Below, piece by piece: positions 1 through 8,366 of a DNA stretch of 64,000 nucleotides. Numbering within the stretch: the first letter of the stretch is position 1; the number at the start of each line of letters is the position of its first letter. The translations under genes and the position numbers were made by a program. This DNA comes from Deinococcus sp045062605. Its GTDB lineage: Bacteria; Deinococcota; Deinococci; Deinococcales; Deinococcaceae. Under the pieces are notes generated by a model that was given only the letters and a program-made list of their open reading frames with translations, was not told the DNA's origin and did not search any database. The stretch spans positions 1-64,000 of the forward strand of contig NZ_JBJGDW010000008.1 in NCBI RefSeq assembly GCF_045062605.1, in the 5' to 3' direction.

Positions 1-1
1 A

Positions 2-70
2 AAAGTGTTGGGCTACCGCACGCCCCAGGAGGTCCACTCGGTCCATCAGAGTGGTGCGCTAGCAACTTGA
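2..70 (+). CDS. C-terminal fragment of an IS3-like transposase (cut by window edge)
   Basis: An open frame enters from the left edge and ends at TGA 68-70. The visible 22 residues contain LGYRTPQEV, the hallmark tail of DDE integrase-core transposases of the IS3 type (usually ..LGYRTP.EV..). Whether the element upstream is intact cannot be seen. No obvious terminal inverted repeat is visible between 70 and the dxr promoter, so this may be a remnant or the element end may be very close to the stop. Confidence 0.55.
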   Translation, partial: KVLGYRTPQEVHSVHQSGALAT

Positions 71-121
71 ACTCGCCGGTTCCCCTCCTCTCGTTCCACT
101 CCCCACACTCTGCCCACCCCG

Positions 122-127
122 TATGCT
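122..127 (+). promoter_or_regulatory. -10 box TATGCT upstream of dxr
   Basis: TATGCT fits the TANNNT -10 pattern seen repeatedly in this window. It would start a transcript near 134 with a leader of about 22 nt before the dxr ATG at 156. Confidence 0.4.
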
Positions 128-155
128 TCATGCTGGGAGCAATGAGCGGACGGGC

Positions 156-1316
156 ATGGAACTGACGGTTTTGGGCAGCACGGGCAGCATCGGCACGCAG
201 GCGCTGGATGTGGCGCGCGAGCGTGGCTACACAGTGACGGCGCTGGCAGCGGGGCGCAATCTGGACCTGCTGGCCGAGCAGGTGCGTGAATTCCGCCCGG
301 CAGTGGTCAGCGTGGACCCCTCGGTCTACAACGAGGCGAAGGCTATTTTTACCGATGTGCGCCTGACCGCCGATGCCAGTGAGGTGGCTGCCCTGAACAC
401 TGACGTGGTGGTCAACGCCATGAGCGGCCTGATCGGGCTGGCCCCCACCCGCGCCGCGCTCCAGGCTGGACAGGCGGTGGCGCTGGCGACCAAGGAGGCG
501 ATGGTCACGGCGGCGGGCCTGCTCTGGGAGGCAGCGGCAGCGGGCGGCGGGCGCGTGGTCCCGGTGGACTCCGAACATACGGGCGTCTTCCAGTGCCTGA
601 CGGGCGAGGACATGGCGGACGTGGCCGAGGTGATCCTGACCGCCTCCGGTGGCCCCTTCCGTGACGGTCCTGCCGATCTGGGCGGCGTGACGCCCGCGCA
701 GGCCCTGAAGCATCCCTCGTGGAGCATGGGGCCGAAGGTGACCATCGACAGCGCCACGCTGATGAACAAGGGGCTGGAGGTCATGGAGTGCGCCAGTCTG
801 TACGGGCTGCCGCTGTCGCAGGTGGGCGTGGTGGTCCACCCGCAGAGTCTGATCCACGCGGCGGTGCGTTTCCGCGACGGCAGCCTGAAGGCGCAGCTCG
901 GCCCCACCGATATGCGCCTGCCCATCGCCTACGCCATCGACGCCGCCCCCGGCGGAATGCAGCGCCCCGGCGACGTGCGCGGCGCGCGGCGTGGGCCGGA
1001 AGTGGCCAGGCATTTGGGCTGGCCCATGCGCGGCACCTGGGAATTCCGGGAGCCGGATTTTGACCGTTTCCCCTGCCTGGGTCTGGCTTACCGTGCTGGA
1101 GAGGCGGGCGGGTTGCTGCCGGTGGCTCTGAACGCGGCGGACGAGGTGGCGGTGGAAGCCTTCCTGTCCGGGCAACTGACCTTTACGGGCATTCCCAGAT
1201 TGCTGGAGCGTGTGCTGGATGAAACGCCCGCTGGAACCCTAAGCTGGGATTCGCTGGCGCAAACCGATGCCTGGGCGCGCGTGCGGGCCTGGGAACTGGT
1301 GGGGGTGAGGGCGTGA
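156..1316 (+). CDS. dxr: 1-deoxy-D-xylulose 5-phosphate reductoisomerase
   Basis: Converts 1-deoxy-D-xylulose 5-phosphate to 2-C-methyl-D-erythritol 4-phosphate with NADPH, the committed step of the MEP isoprenoid pathway in the cytosol. The N-terminus has the family NADPH-binding signature VLGSTGSIG directly after the chosen start. The substrate and metal region includes ATKEAMV, the VDSEH stretch and the NKGLEVMEC motif; the C-terminus has the NAADE signature. At 386 aa it is the usual family length. Start 156 is preferred over an in-frame ATG at 123 because the Rossmann strand begins at residue 2. The stop overlaps the start of the next gene (GTGA), a translational coupling also seen in many dxr-rseP pairs. 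Confidence 0.95.
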   Translation: MELTVLGSTGSIGTQALDVARERGYTVTALAAGRNLDLLAEQVREFRPAVVSVDPSVYNEAKAIFTDVRLTADASEVAALNTDVVVNAMSGLIGLAPTRAALQAGQAVALATKEAMVTAAGLLWEAAAAGGGRVVPVDSEHTGVFQCLTGEDMADVAEVILTASGGPFRDGPADLGGVTPAQALKHPSWSMGPKVTIDSATLMNKGLEVMECASLYGLPLSQVGVVVHPQSLIHAAVRFRDGSLKAQLGPTDMRLPIAYAIDAAPGGMQRPGDVRGARRGPEVARHLGWPMRGTWEFREPDFDRFPCLGLAYRAGEAGGLLPVALNAADEVAVEAFLSGQLTFTGIPRLLERVLDETPAGTLSWDSLAQTDAWARVRAWELVGVRA

Positions 1317-2458
1317 GCTTTATTCAAAGCATCTCTGCCGCGCTGACCCCGCTGGGCTTGATCTGGACCCTGCTGATCATCAGTATCGCCACGTTCCTGC
1401 ACGAGCTGGCGCACTATGCGCTGGCCCGCTGGCAGGGCGTGCGGGTCAACTCGTTTTCCATCGGCATGGGACCGATCATCTTCAAGCGGCTGTGGCGCGG
1501 CACCGAGTGGCGGTTCTCGCTGCTGCCCATCGGCGGCTACGTGGAAATCGACGGCATGGCCCCCGAGGAGGTCCGGGGCAACGAGGGCGAGGTCAGTTAC
1601 CGTCAGGCCAGCAAGGGCTTCGCGGCGCTTCCCGCGTGGGGCAAGATCGCCGTGCTGTTCGCCGGGCCGCTGATGAACCTGCTGCTCGCCATCGGCCTGA
1701 TGACCCTGAGCTTTTCCTCGCAGGGCATTCCGGCCCCCGACCGGGCGCGCATCGAATCGGTGAAGCCGGGTTCCCGCGCGCAGACGCTGGGCTTCCAGAC
1801 CGGGGACGTGGTCAGCGCCATCGACGGGCAGGACATCCCCGACACCGTGCAGGTGGACGGAAAGACCGTGACCGGCTGGGAAAACCTGCGCAACGTGCTG
1901 GGCACGCCGGGGCCGCACACCTTCACGGTGGAGCGGGCCGGGCCGTCTGGAACGGTGCAGGCGCGGGACGTGACCTTCGACTGGACGCCCACGCTGAACG
2001 GGCAGCGGCAACTGCTGGGCATCGGCTACGGCCCGGATATCGTGCCTGCGGGCGTGGGGACCGCCTTCCAGACCTCGCTGACCACCACAGCCCAGGCCGT
2101 TCCACAGGTTCTCAAAGCCTTCGGTAACCTGTTTGGACGCTTCCTGACCCTGAATTTCTCGCAGGACGAGAACGTGACTGGCCCCATCGGCACCACCGAG
2201 ATCGTGGGCCGCGCTGCCACCGTCGGCCCCTGGGCGCTGGTTCAGATCGCCACCCTGCTCAATCTGTCGCTGGCCTTCTTCAACCTGATCCCGATTCCGG
2301 GGCTGGACGGCGGGCGCATTCTGCTGGTGCTGGTAGGTGTAGTGCGCCGCCGCCCGCTGAGCTTCTCGCAGGAACAGGCCATCAACGTGGCGGGCTTCGC
2401 CTTCGTAATCCTGCTAATGACCTTTGTGGTGGTGCGCGACGTGAGCCGCTTTTTCTGA
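1313..2458 (+). CDS. rseP: Site-2 metalloprotease, M50 family (RseP-like)
   Basis: Membrane zinc protease of the M50B family, which cleaves transmembrane substrates such as anti-sigma factors. The zinc motif HELAH lies at residues 30-34 within the first membrane segment, a PDZ domain follows (about residues 140-205, with SVKPGSRAQTLGFQTGD), and the third-ligand motif NLIPIPGLDGGR is near residue 325. 381 aa is typical. It starts with GTG overlapping the dxr stop by 4 nt. The substrate in this organism cannot be told from sequence; no sigma or anti-sigma gene is adjacent. Confidence 0.9.
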   Translation: MSFIQSISAALTPLGLIWTLLIISIATFLHELAHYALARWQGVRVNSFSIGMGPIIFKRLWRGTEWRFSLLPIGGYVEIDGMAPEEVRGNEGEVSYRQASKGFAALPAWGKIAVLFAGPLMNLLLAIGLMTLSFSSQGIPAPDRARIESVKPGSRAQTLGFQTGDVVSAIDGQDIPDTVQVDGKTVTGWENLRNVLGTPGPHTFTVERAGPSGTVQARDVTFDWTPTLNGQRQLLGIGYGPDIVPAGVGTAFQTSLTTTAQAVPQVLKAFGNLFGRFLTLNFSQDENVTGPIGTTEIVGRAATVGPWALVQIATLLNLSLAFFNLIPIPGLDGGRILLVLVGVVRRRPLSFSQEQAINVAGFAFVILLMTFVVVRDVSRFF

Positions 2459-2537
2459 GAGGGCAGACAGACCTGATCAGGGTGCACATCTCGGTTCCTC
2501 ACGCGCCATATCCAAAGGCTGTGTTAAAACAGTCTTC

Positions 2538-3386
2538 ATGATTGCAAAAATGAAGATGTTGCTGGCCTTGAGTCTGGCGACGGTGGGACTCACTACCCTG
2601 GGTACCGCAGGGGCGGCAGATGTGCGGCTGGGCCTCAACAGCAGCGTGGGCCTGGGCTGCCAGATCGTGGGCGGGCGCGTTGGCTTTCAGGAGGGCCGCT
2701 TCGGCCTGTACGGCCAGGGGGCCTACTGCACCAGCAACGTGGAGGGCAAGTCGGGCACCGGGTCCTTCGGCGGCCTGGTCACGGGCGATCTGTTCACCTT
2801 CAGCAACGTGACCACCTACGCCCTGATCGGTGCGGAGATTCAGGGCAGCAATACCGCCATTCAGGGCGGCCTGGGCCTGCGCTACGGCATCGCCCTGTTG
2901 CCGGTGGAAGCGTATGTGGAAGTGGGCGCGCAGCGCATCAGCACGGCGCTGCAACCCATCATCGGGCCGCGTGTGGCAGTGGGGATCAACTACCGCATCA
3001 ATGTCGCCAGCCTCCAGGGTCAGATTCCCGCGCCCCTGAAGTTCGAGGAAGGCGAGACTACCCAGTACGCGGGCAGCGCCCCCGCCGAGTGCAACCTGAC
3101 CCCTGAGCAGGATATTGCCGCAGCGCGCGGCGCGGCCCGCTCTGCGGCGAACGAGGGGCTGGGTGCGGCGGCGAGTGCCTACGGCGCGGCCTACTCCAAC
3201 GTGTCCTACCAGGTGGAAATCACCAGCGTGGGCATCAATGGCAATGTGGGCAGTGCGGGCGGCAAGGTGACCGTGAGTGCCACCCAGAACAGCAACGGCG
3301 AGCGGGTCAGTGGCGTGTACGGCGGCACCATCAAACTGGTCCGCTCCGGCTGCGGCTGGCAGGTCACCGGCTACACCCGGAGCTGA
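2538..3386 (+). CDS. Secreted or outer-membrane-associated protein of unknown function
   Basis: 282 aa with a clear Sec signal peptide (MIAKMKMLLALSL..GTAGAAD, cleavage expected after AGA at about residue 26). The mature part is rich in Gly, Ser and alternating hydrophobics (GLNSSVGLGCQIVGG, GLYGQGAYC), which suggests a small beta-barrel or beta-rich envelope protein in the first about 150 residues, followed by an Ala-rich helical stretch and a beta-rich C-terminal domain. I do not recognise the family. It follows the M50 protease by about 80 bp but has its own spacing, so operon membership is uncertain. Confidence 0.75.
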   Translation: MIAKMKMLLALSLATVGLTTLGTAGAADVRLGLNSSVGLGCQIVGGRVGFQEGRFGLYGQGAYCTSNVEGKSGTGSFGGLVTGDLFTFSNVTTYALIGAEIQGSNTAIQGGLGLRYGIALLPVEAYVEVGAQRISTALQPIIGPRVAVGINYRINVASLQGQIPAPLKFEEGETTQYAGSAPAECNLTPEQDIAAARGAARSAANEGLGAAASAYGAAYSNVSYQVEITSVGINGNVGSAGGKVTVSATQNSNGERVSGVYGGTIKLVRSGCGWQVTGYTRS

Positions 3387-3406
3387 GTCACCGCCCGAGC
3401 GTTCTG

Positions 3407-3462
3407 ACAGTCTGACCGCTGAAACGCCGCGCTGAATCGTGGCTGTTCAGCGGTCAGACTGT
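3407..3462. terminator. Bidirectional hairpin between convergent genes
   Basis: A perfect 17-bp inverted repeat (3407-3423 against 3446-3462) with a 22-nt loop fills the gap between two convergent genes. It lacks a long T-run on either side and has a larger loop than a standard intrinsic terminator, so a repeat-derived or protein-binding role is possible. Confidence 0.7.
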
Positions 3463-3469
3463 TGTGGCT

Positions 3470-4033
3470 TTACCGTCCCTTCGAGTGATACTCCACGTTG
3501 GGAATGAAGCCCAGCGCGCTGCTGACCCGGTTGGTCATGTTGAACATACCGATCACCTGCACGGCTTCCAGAATCTGGGCGTCGTCTAAACCCGCGCCGC
3601 GCAATGGCATCAGGTCCGACTCGGCCATTTCGGCGGGGTGCAGGGTCAGTTTCTCGGCGAAGGCGCACAGGGCGGCCTCACGCGCACTCAGATTGGCGTG
3701 TCGCCAGTTGACGGCCACCGTGTCGGCCTTCTGCGCCTCCATGCCGTATTCGCGCAGCGCCGCGCCGTGTGAGACTGCGCAGTACACGCAGCGGTTAAGG
3801 CCGCTGACCACCACGGCTATCATCTCGCGCTCGACGTTGCTCAGCTCGCCCGGCTTGTTGACCAGCAGGTTGAAATAATTCCACCATGCCAGGAACTGCT
3901 CGCCGTTCAGCGCCTGTGCCCGGAAGACGTTGGGCACGAAACCCAGGTTCGCCTCCGCCTTGTTCCACAGTTTGCGGACGCCCTCATGCGCGCCCTCTTC
4001 GGTGGGCACGGCCAGCCAGGAAATTTTATTCAT
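3470..4033 (-). CDS. Carboxymuconolactone decarboxylase / AhpD-family peroxidase-related protein
   Basis: 187 aa, AhpD-like fold. Residues 82-89 are CVYCAVSH, matching the conserved CxxCxxxH active site of AhpD-type alkylhydroperoxidase-related proteins, which act as disulfide reductants or peroxidases. The N-terminal LGFVPNVFRA and the C-terminal FNMTNRV are also family landmarks. A -10 box TAAGCT (4048-4043 on the minus strand) ends 9 nt before the ATG with no Shine-Dalgarno, so translation is probably leaderless. It is divergent from the neighbouring metallo-beta-lactamase-fold gene. Confidence 0.88.
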   Translation of the reverse strand: MNKISWLAVPTEEGAHEGVRKLWNKAEANLGFVPNVFRAQALNGEQFLAWWNYFNLLVNKPGELSNVEREMIAVVVSGLNRCVYCAVSHGAALREYGMEAQKADTVAVNWRHANLSAREAALCAFAEKLTLHPAEMAESDLMPLRGAGLDDAQILEAVQVIGMFNMTNRVSSALGFIPNVEYHSKGR

Positions 4034-4065
4034 GTGGCTTACAGCTTACGGCTCCGCGCCGTGAA

Positions 4066-4721
4066 ATGATCGTGCCAGTGACCGTTCTTGCCCCGAGTGT
4101 CCGTATCCAGACCCTGTACGCCAATGTGTATCTGCTGAGTAGCCCGGCGGGCCGCCTGCTGGTGGACGCTGGGGCGTGGCTCTACGCCGCCCGCTTTGAC
4201 CGCCTGCTGCGTGACTTTGCCCCGACGCCGTGCTGCTGACCCACGCGCACGTCGACCATTCTGGTGGCGCGTACAGGGCTGCCCGGCGCGGCATTCCGCT
4301 GCTGGCGCACCCGCTGAAACACGCACAACTGACTGGAGAAATCCAAGATCTGCCGTATCCGGCGGGCCGCCCGGAGATCGGACGAATGGTGTCGCGGGCG
4401 CATCCCAAGGTCTCCGCCGACGCCCTGCAAGCGGTCCACCCCGGCGAGACGGTGTTGGGCTGGCAGGTCGTCTCGTTGCCCGGCCACACTCCTGGTCAGA
4501 TCGGCGTGCTGATGGACGGCGTGCTGGTGGCCGCCGACGCGGTAATCGGCGCGAAGGACGGTGCCCATCTGCCCAAAGCCGCCTACAACGCCGATCATGC
4601 CCAGGCCCAGCAAACCCTGCAACGCATGGCCGAGATGGACCTGCGCGCCGTGCTGCCCGGTCACGGCGGCCCGCTGACTCCGGGGCAGGTGCGGAAGCGG
4701 GCGGGGCGGCGGGAAGGCTGA
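4066..4721 (+). pseudogene. MBL-fold metallohydrolase with a -1 frameshift
   Basis: Two adjacent frames together encode one metallo-beta-lactamase-fold hydrolase of about 218 aa. Frame one starts at ATG 4066 and ends at a TGA 4237-4239 after encoding the first strand (ANVYLLSSPAGRLLVDAGA). The second frame carries the zinc motif HAHVDHSG and later PGHTPGQ, AADAVIG and LPGHGGP. Adding one C to the CCCC run at 4220-4223 joins them as ..RDFAPDAVLLTHAHVDH.., exactly the family consensus. So there is a one-base deletion, or a sequencing error in a homopolymer. Without correction the zinc-binding half would have to start at GTG 4230. Confidence 0.85.
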
Positions 4722-4803
4722 AGCTGCGGAAGTCGTCTGAACTTAGACATACTACATTTAGCATCGATTTGCCTATCTATAGCCATATGTTGTGTCTGAA
4801 TGC

Positions 4804-4832
4804 TTGACGGTAGGAGTGAATTACGTTAGCAT
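4804..4832 (+). promoter_or_regulatory. Sigma-70-type promoter for the 47-aa ORF
   Basis: -35 TTGACG (4804-4809), 17-bp spacer, -10 TAGCAT (4827-4832). This is the best-formed -35/-10 pair in the window. The predicted start near 4839 leaves a short leader containing the strong ribosome site before ATG 4859. Confidence 0.7.
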
Positions 4833-4837
4833 CATAA
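4821..4837. promoter_or_regulatory. Candidate radiation/desiccation response motif (DdrO operator)
   Basis: The 17-mer TTACGTTAGCATCATAA has the form TTAYG-N7-CRTAA, which as I recall is the core of the Deinococcus RDRM palindrome bound by the repressor DdrO. It lies exactly over the -10 box of the promoter at 4804-4832, a repressing position. The match is seen directly; binding by DdrO is inferred. Confidence 0.55.
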
Positions 4838-4850
4838 TGCAACAGAGGGA

Positions 4851-4857
4851 GGTGAAA
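4851..4857 (+). promoter_or_regulatory. Strong Shine-Dalgarno of the 47-aa ORF
   Basis: GGGAGGTGAAAT directly precedes ATG 4859. The AGGAGGT-like core is among the strongest in the window and supports a real short gene here. Confidence 0.7.
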
Positions 4858-4858
4858 T

Positions 4859-5002
4859 ATGACTAAGAAAAACTCGGCAGCACGAGTGACGCCTACAGAA
4901 CGTAAGGCAGCGAAAGTTCTGTCCGGTAATGGCGGCAGTGCCTTAACCCGATCTCTCGCAGCGGCTGTAGTCTCGAAAGCTGCCTCAAAGAAAACGAAAT
5001 AA
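4859..5002 (+). CDS. 47-aa basic small protein, putative damage-inducible
   Basis: Too short for most gene finders. The frame runs ATG 4859 to TAA 5000-5002 and encodes a 47-residue, Lys/Arg/Ala/Ser-rich protein beginning MTKKNSAARVTPTERKAA and ending KAASKKTK, with a central NGGSALTRSLAAA stretch. It is preceded by a strong Shine-Dalgarno and a -35/-10 promoter whose -10 box sits in a TTAYG-N7-CRTAA palindrome. The surrounding 4.73-5.06 kb is visibly AT-richer than the flanks, hinting at transfer. The layout (basic, NGG near the middle, Ala/Ser-rich tail) recalls tiny basic proteins found near mobile elements, but I do not recognise a named family. A role in the DNA-damage response is inferred from the promoter only. 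Confidence 0.7.
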   Translation: MTKKNSAARVTPTERKAAKVLSGNGGSALTRSLAAAVVSKAASKKTK

Positions 5003-5097
5003 CCGCTCCCTGCCTTGAACGAAAGAGAGCGGCTAACTAAAAATTGTGAATCGCAGTGATTGTTGCAGACTGCGGTTCTACCTTTTGTCCCGGCTGA

Positions 5098-5103
5098 TAC
5101 CAT
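5098..5103 (+). promoter_or_regulatory. -10 box TACCAT, leaderless hrpB promoter
   Basis: TACCAT ends 8 nt before ATG 5112, which has no Shine-Dalgarno, so the transcript is predicted to begin at or next to the start codon. Confidence 0.5.
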
Positions 5104-5111
5104 TGCCCCTC

Positions 5112-7622
5112 ATGCCCCCCCAGCCGCCCGCCCTGCCCATTGCCGAGGTCATCCCGGCGGTGCGCTCAGCTCTGGCGGCGCACCCGCTGGTGGTGGTCCA
5201 GGCCCCGCCCGGCGCGGGCAAGAGTACGGCGCTGCCGCTGGAACTGTTGAACGAACCGTGGCTGGCCGGACAGTTGGTGATCATCCTCCAGCCCCGGCGG
5301 GTGGCGGCGCGGGCCGTGGCCTCGCGGCTGGCCGAGGGCCTAGGCGAGCGGGTGGGCGAAACCGTGGGCTACCGCGTGCGCTTCGAGTCCCGCGTGTCGA
5401 AGCAGACCCGCCTGGAAGTTGTCACTGAGGGCATCCTGACCCGCCGCCTCCAGCGTGACCCGGAACTGGCCGGGGTGGGGCTGGTCATTCTGGACGAGTT
5501 CCACGAACGCAGCCTGAACGCCGATCTGGCCCTGGCCCTGCTGCGCGAGGTACAGGGGGCATTGCGCGACGATCTGCGCGTGCTGGTCATGAGTGCCACC
5601 CTGGACCCGGATCTGCCCGCCCGCCTGGGTGCGCCGCTGGTGGAAAGCGTGGGCCGCGCCTACCCGGTGGAGGTCCGTTACCTGCCGACAGACCCGGTAG
5701 GCCGTGTCGAGGACGCCGTGGCCCGCAAAGTGCGGCAGGCTCTGGCCGAGGACGAGGGCGACATCCTGGCCTTCCTCCCCGGCGTGCGCGAGATTCGCGG
5801 GACTGCCGCGCAACTGGCTGATACGGGGGCGCTGGTGCTGCCGCTGTATGGCGATCTGAGCGTGAAGGAACAGCGCCGCGCCCTCCTCCCCGATCCTGAT
5901 GGGCGGCGCAAGGTGGTGCTGGCTACCAGCATTGCCGAGACCTCGCTGACCATCGACGGCGTGCGGGTGGTGGTGGACGGAGGGCAGAGCCGCACCCAGG
6001 CATTTGACCCGGCCACGGGATTGAGCCGCATGGTTACGGGCCACGTCACCCGCGACAGCGCCACGCAGCGGGCCGGACGCGCGGGCCGCACCGCGCCGGG
6101 GGTGGCCTACCGCCTGTGGCCGGAGCGCACCCAGCCGCTGTTGCCGCCCGCCCGCCCGCCAGAGGTGCTGGAGGCAGACCTCGCGCCGCTGGTGCTGGAG
6201 CTGGCCGCCTGGGGTGCGCCGGACCCCGCTGGGTTAGCGTGGCTGGACGCGCCGCCCGCCCCCCGCGTGGAAACTGCCCGTGCGTTGCTGCGCGGCCTGA
6301 ATGCCCTGGACGATACGGGCCGCGTGACCCCGGAAGGTCAGCGGCTGCTGGAGTTTCCCACCCACCCGCGCCTAGCCCACCTGCTGACGGGCGGGGCAGA
6401 GGCTGGCCTGGGACCGCTGGCCGCCGATCTGGCCGCCCTGCTGGAGGAACGCGATCCGCTGCCCCCAGGCTCCGGTGCGGACCTGGCCGAACGGGTGGAA
6501 GCGCTGCGATTGTGGCGGGCTGGGCGTGGCGGCAGGGGAGACGTCGCCGTGCTGGAGCGCGTCGAGCGGCTGGCGAAGCAGTGGCGCGGGCTGCTGGACG
6601 TGCGCCCCAACAATGCCGAACCCGATCCCTACGATCTAGGGGAACTGATCGCCCTGGCCCATCCCGAACGCCTGGCCCTGCCGCGCGAGGTCTTGCCCGG
6701 CGGCATGCGGGGCCGCTTTCTGCTGGCGGGCGGTCAGGGCGTGGCGCTGCCGGAGGGGGACGCGCTGGCCGGGGCCTCTGCGCTGGCGGTGGCCCATCTG
6801 GACGCCCGCGCCCTGAATCCCAACACTGCCGAGGGCCGCATCTATCTGGCAGCTCCCCTTTCGCTGTCTGCCCTGGAATCCCGCGCCGCATGGCTGGAAA
6901 GCGTCCGCTGGGAGACCCGAACTGGCACCCTGCTCGCCCAGAACGAACGCCGCGTGGGGGCGCTGGTCCTCGAAACCCGTCCCCTTAGAGAGTTGCCTGC
7001 CGGGTTGCGGCTGGAAGCCCTGGCCGGGGCCATCCGTGCCGAGGGCCTGCACCTTCTGACCTTCTCCCGCGAGGCTGCGGGCCTGCGCGCCCGCGTGCAA
7101 TCTCTGCGCCACTGGCACCCGGAAGGCGACTGGCCCAACCTCTCCGACGCCGCGCTGCTGGACACGCTGGAGGACTGGCTCGGCCCGCATCTGGGCACGG
7201 CCCGCACGCGGGAGGACCTGGGGCGAATCAACCTCCTGCCCGCACTTCAGGCGCTACTGCCCTGGCCGCTGCCACAGCAACTCGATGACCTCGCGCCCAC
7301 GCATCTGGGGGTTCCCACGGACAGCCGCATTCGCCTGGAGTACCGCTCAGACGGCTCGCCGCCCATCCTGGCCGTCAAGTTGCAGGAACTGTTCGGGCTG
7401 GCCGACACGCCCGCCGTCAACGGAGGCCGCACGCCCGTGCTGCTGCATCTGCTGTCGCCCGCCGGACGGCCCGTGCAGGTCACGCAGGATCTGCGGAGTT
7501 TCTGGAACTCGTCGTATTTCGAGGTTCGCAAGGATCTGCGGGGCCGCTACCCCCGGCACCCCTGGCCGGATGACCCGTGGACCCACGCGCCGATGAAGGG
7601 GATCAAGCGACGAGGCGTGTGA
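5112..7622 (+). CDS. hrpB: ATP-dependent RNA helicase HrpB
   Basis: DEAH-box helicase of the HrpB type, cytosolic, RNA substrate not defined. Helicase motifs in order: Walker A PPGAGKST (about residue 34), motif Ia LQPRRVAARA, DEFH box LDEFHERS, motif III MSATL, and motif VI QRAGRAGR, followed by the HA2-like and HrpB C-terminal domains. 836 aa fits the family. ATG 5112 is chosen over an in-frame GTG at 5046 because a -10 box ends 8 nt upstream and the extra 22 residues show no family features. The stop overlaps the next gene's GTG start (GTGA at 7619-7622). Confidence 0.93.
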   Translation: MPPQPPALPIAEVIPAVRSALAAHPLVVVQAPPGAGKSTALPLELLNEPWLAGQLVIILQPRRVAARAVASRLAEGLGERVGETVGYRVRFESRVSKQTRLEVVTEGILTRRLQRDPELAGVGLVILDEFHERSLNADLALALLREVQGALRDDLRVLVMSATLDPDLPARLGAPLVESVGRAYPVEVRYLPTDPVGRVEDAVARKVRQALAEDEGDILAFLPGVREIRGTAAQLADTGALVLPLYGDLSVKEQRRALLPDPDGRRKVVLATSIAETSLTIDGVRVVVDGGQSRTQAFDPATGLSRMVTGHVTRDSATQRAGRAGRTAPGVAYRLWPERTQPLLPPARPPEVLEADLAPLVLELAAWGAPDPAGLAWLDAPPAPRVETARALLRGLNALDDTGRVTPEGQRLLEFPTHPRLAHLLTGGAEAGLGPLAADLAALLEERDPLPPGSGADLAERVEALRLWRAGRGGRGDVAVLERVERLAKQWRGLLDVRPNNAEPDPYDLGELIALAHPERLALPREVLPGGMRGRFLLAGGQGVALPEGDALAGASALAVAHLDARALNPNTAEGRIYLAAPLSLSALESRAAWLESVRWETRTGTLLAQNERRVGALVLETRPLRELPAGLRLEALAGAIRAEGLHLLTFSREAAGLRARVQSLRHWHPEGDWPNLSDAALLDTLEDWLGPHLGTARTREDLGRINLLPALQALLPWPLPQQLDDLAPTHLGVPTDSRIRLEYRSDGSPPILAVKLQELFGLADTPAVNGGRTPVLLHLLSPAGRPVQVTQDLRSFWNSSYFEVRKDLRGRYPRHPWPDDPWTHAPMKGIKRRGV

Positions 7623-8248
7623 GCCTCTGGGAGCGCATGATCTCTGCCGCCTACGCCCTGCTGGGCTGGCGGCGGGCGCGCTTTGTGCTGGAATTGATTC
7701 GCCCCCATCTGCCATCTGGATGCGTGCTGGACCTGGGTGCGGGAACGGGCCACACGGCGGCGTTGCTGGCCCAGAAGGGTTGGGCTGTGACGATGGCCGA
7801 TGTCTCACCGCACACTGGAGCGCTGGGGCAGCGGCTGGTAGCGCACCCTATCGCCGCGCGGCTGGGCCGTGAATCTGGCGTGCCGCGCGTGCTGTATGAC
7901 GGCTCGACATTGCCTTTTCCAGACTGCTCATTTGACGCCGTGCTGCTGGCCTTGGTGTTGCACCACTGCCCTGATCCGGTGGCGGTGCTGCGGGAAGCGG
8001 CGCGGGTGTCACAGCGCGTCCTGGTGCTGGAGGACGGCGATGGCGAGGCCCCACCGAACCGTCTGGACCGCGTGACCGACGCCCTGATCAATCTGGAATT
8101 CGGCCACCCGCACGGCGAGCGCTCCCACCTGGAATGGCTGGGGATATTTGTCGCCTGTGGCCTGGGCGTGGAATACGAGCAGGGCTTCACCTCCCGCTTC
8201 GGCGGACTCGGGGGCCGGCACCGGCTGTACGTGCTGAATCGCCTATAG
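7619..8248 (+). CDS. Class I SAM-dependent methyltransferase
   Basis: 209 aa. Motif I VLDLGAGTGHTA binds S-adenosylmethionine, motif II-like AVTMADVS and motif IV-like FDAVLLALVLHHC follow, then the post-motif region VLREAARV, all typical of the Methyltransf_11 / UbiE-like group. GTG 7619 overlaps the hrpB stop by 4 nt and places the start just before the first helix, so co-translation with hrpB is likely. The substrate cannot be deduced; small molecule or lipid substrates are common for this group. Confidence 0.8.
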   Translation: MSLWERMISAAYALLGWRRARFVLELIRPHLPSGCVLDLGAGTGHTAALLAQKGWAVTMADVSPHTGALGQRLVAHPIAARLGRESGVPRVLYDGSTLPFPDCSFDAVLLALVLHHCPDPVAVLREAARVSQRVLVLEDGDGEAPPNRLDRVTDALINLEFGHPHGERSHLEWLGIFVACGLGVEYEQGFTSRFGGLGGRHRLYVLNRL

Positions 8249-8366
8249 TGTGCAATTGTTCACCACGCGGGTTTTCTGGCGTGGCCCCTCAACTTCCATT
8301 CGCCCACGGGCCGCAACGGTCTCCCGAATCCGGCCCGCGTTGTGATGTCTCCCGCAAGGAATTCCC

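Noticed and set aside
8249..8366. CCACGC/GCGTGG hairpin before wecB as terminator or riboswitch
   Set aside because: Six-base stem without T-run and no recognised aptamer features; left unassigned.
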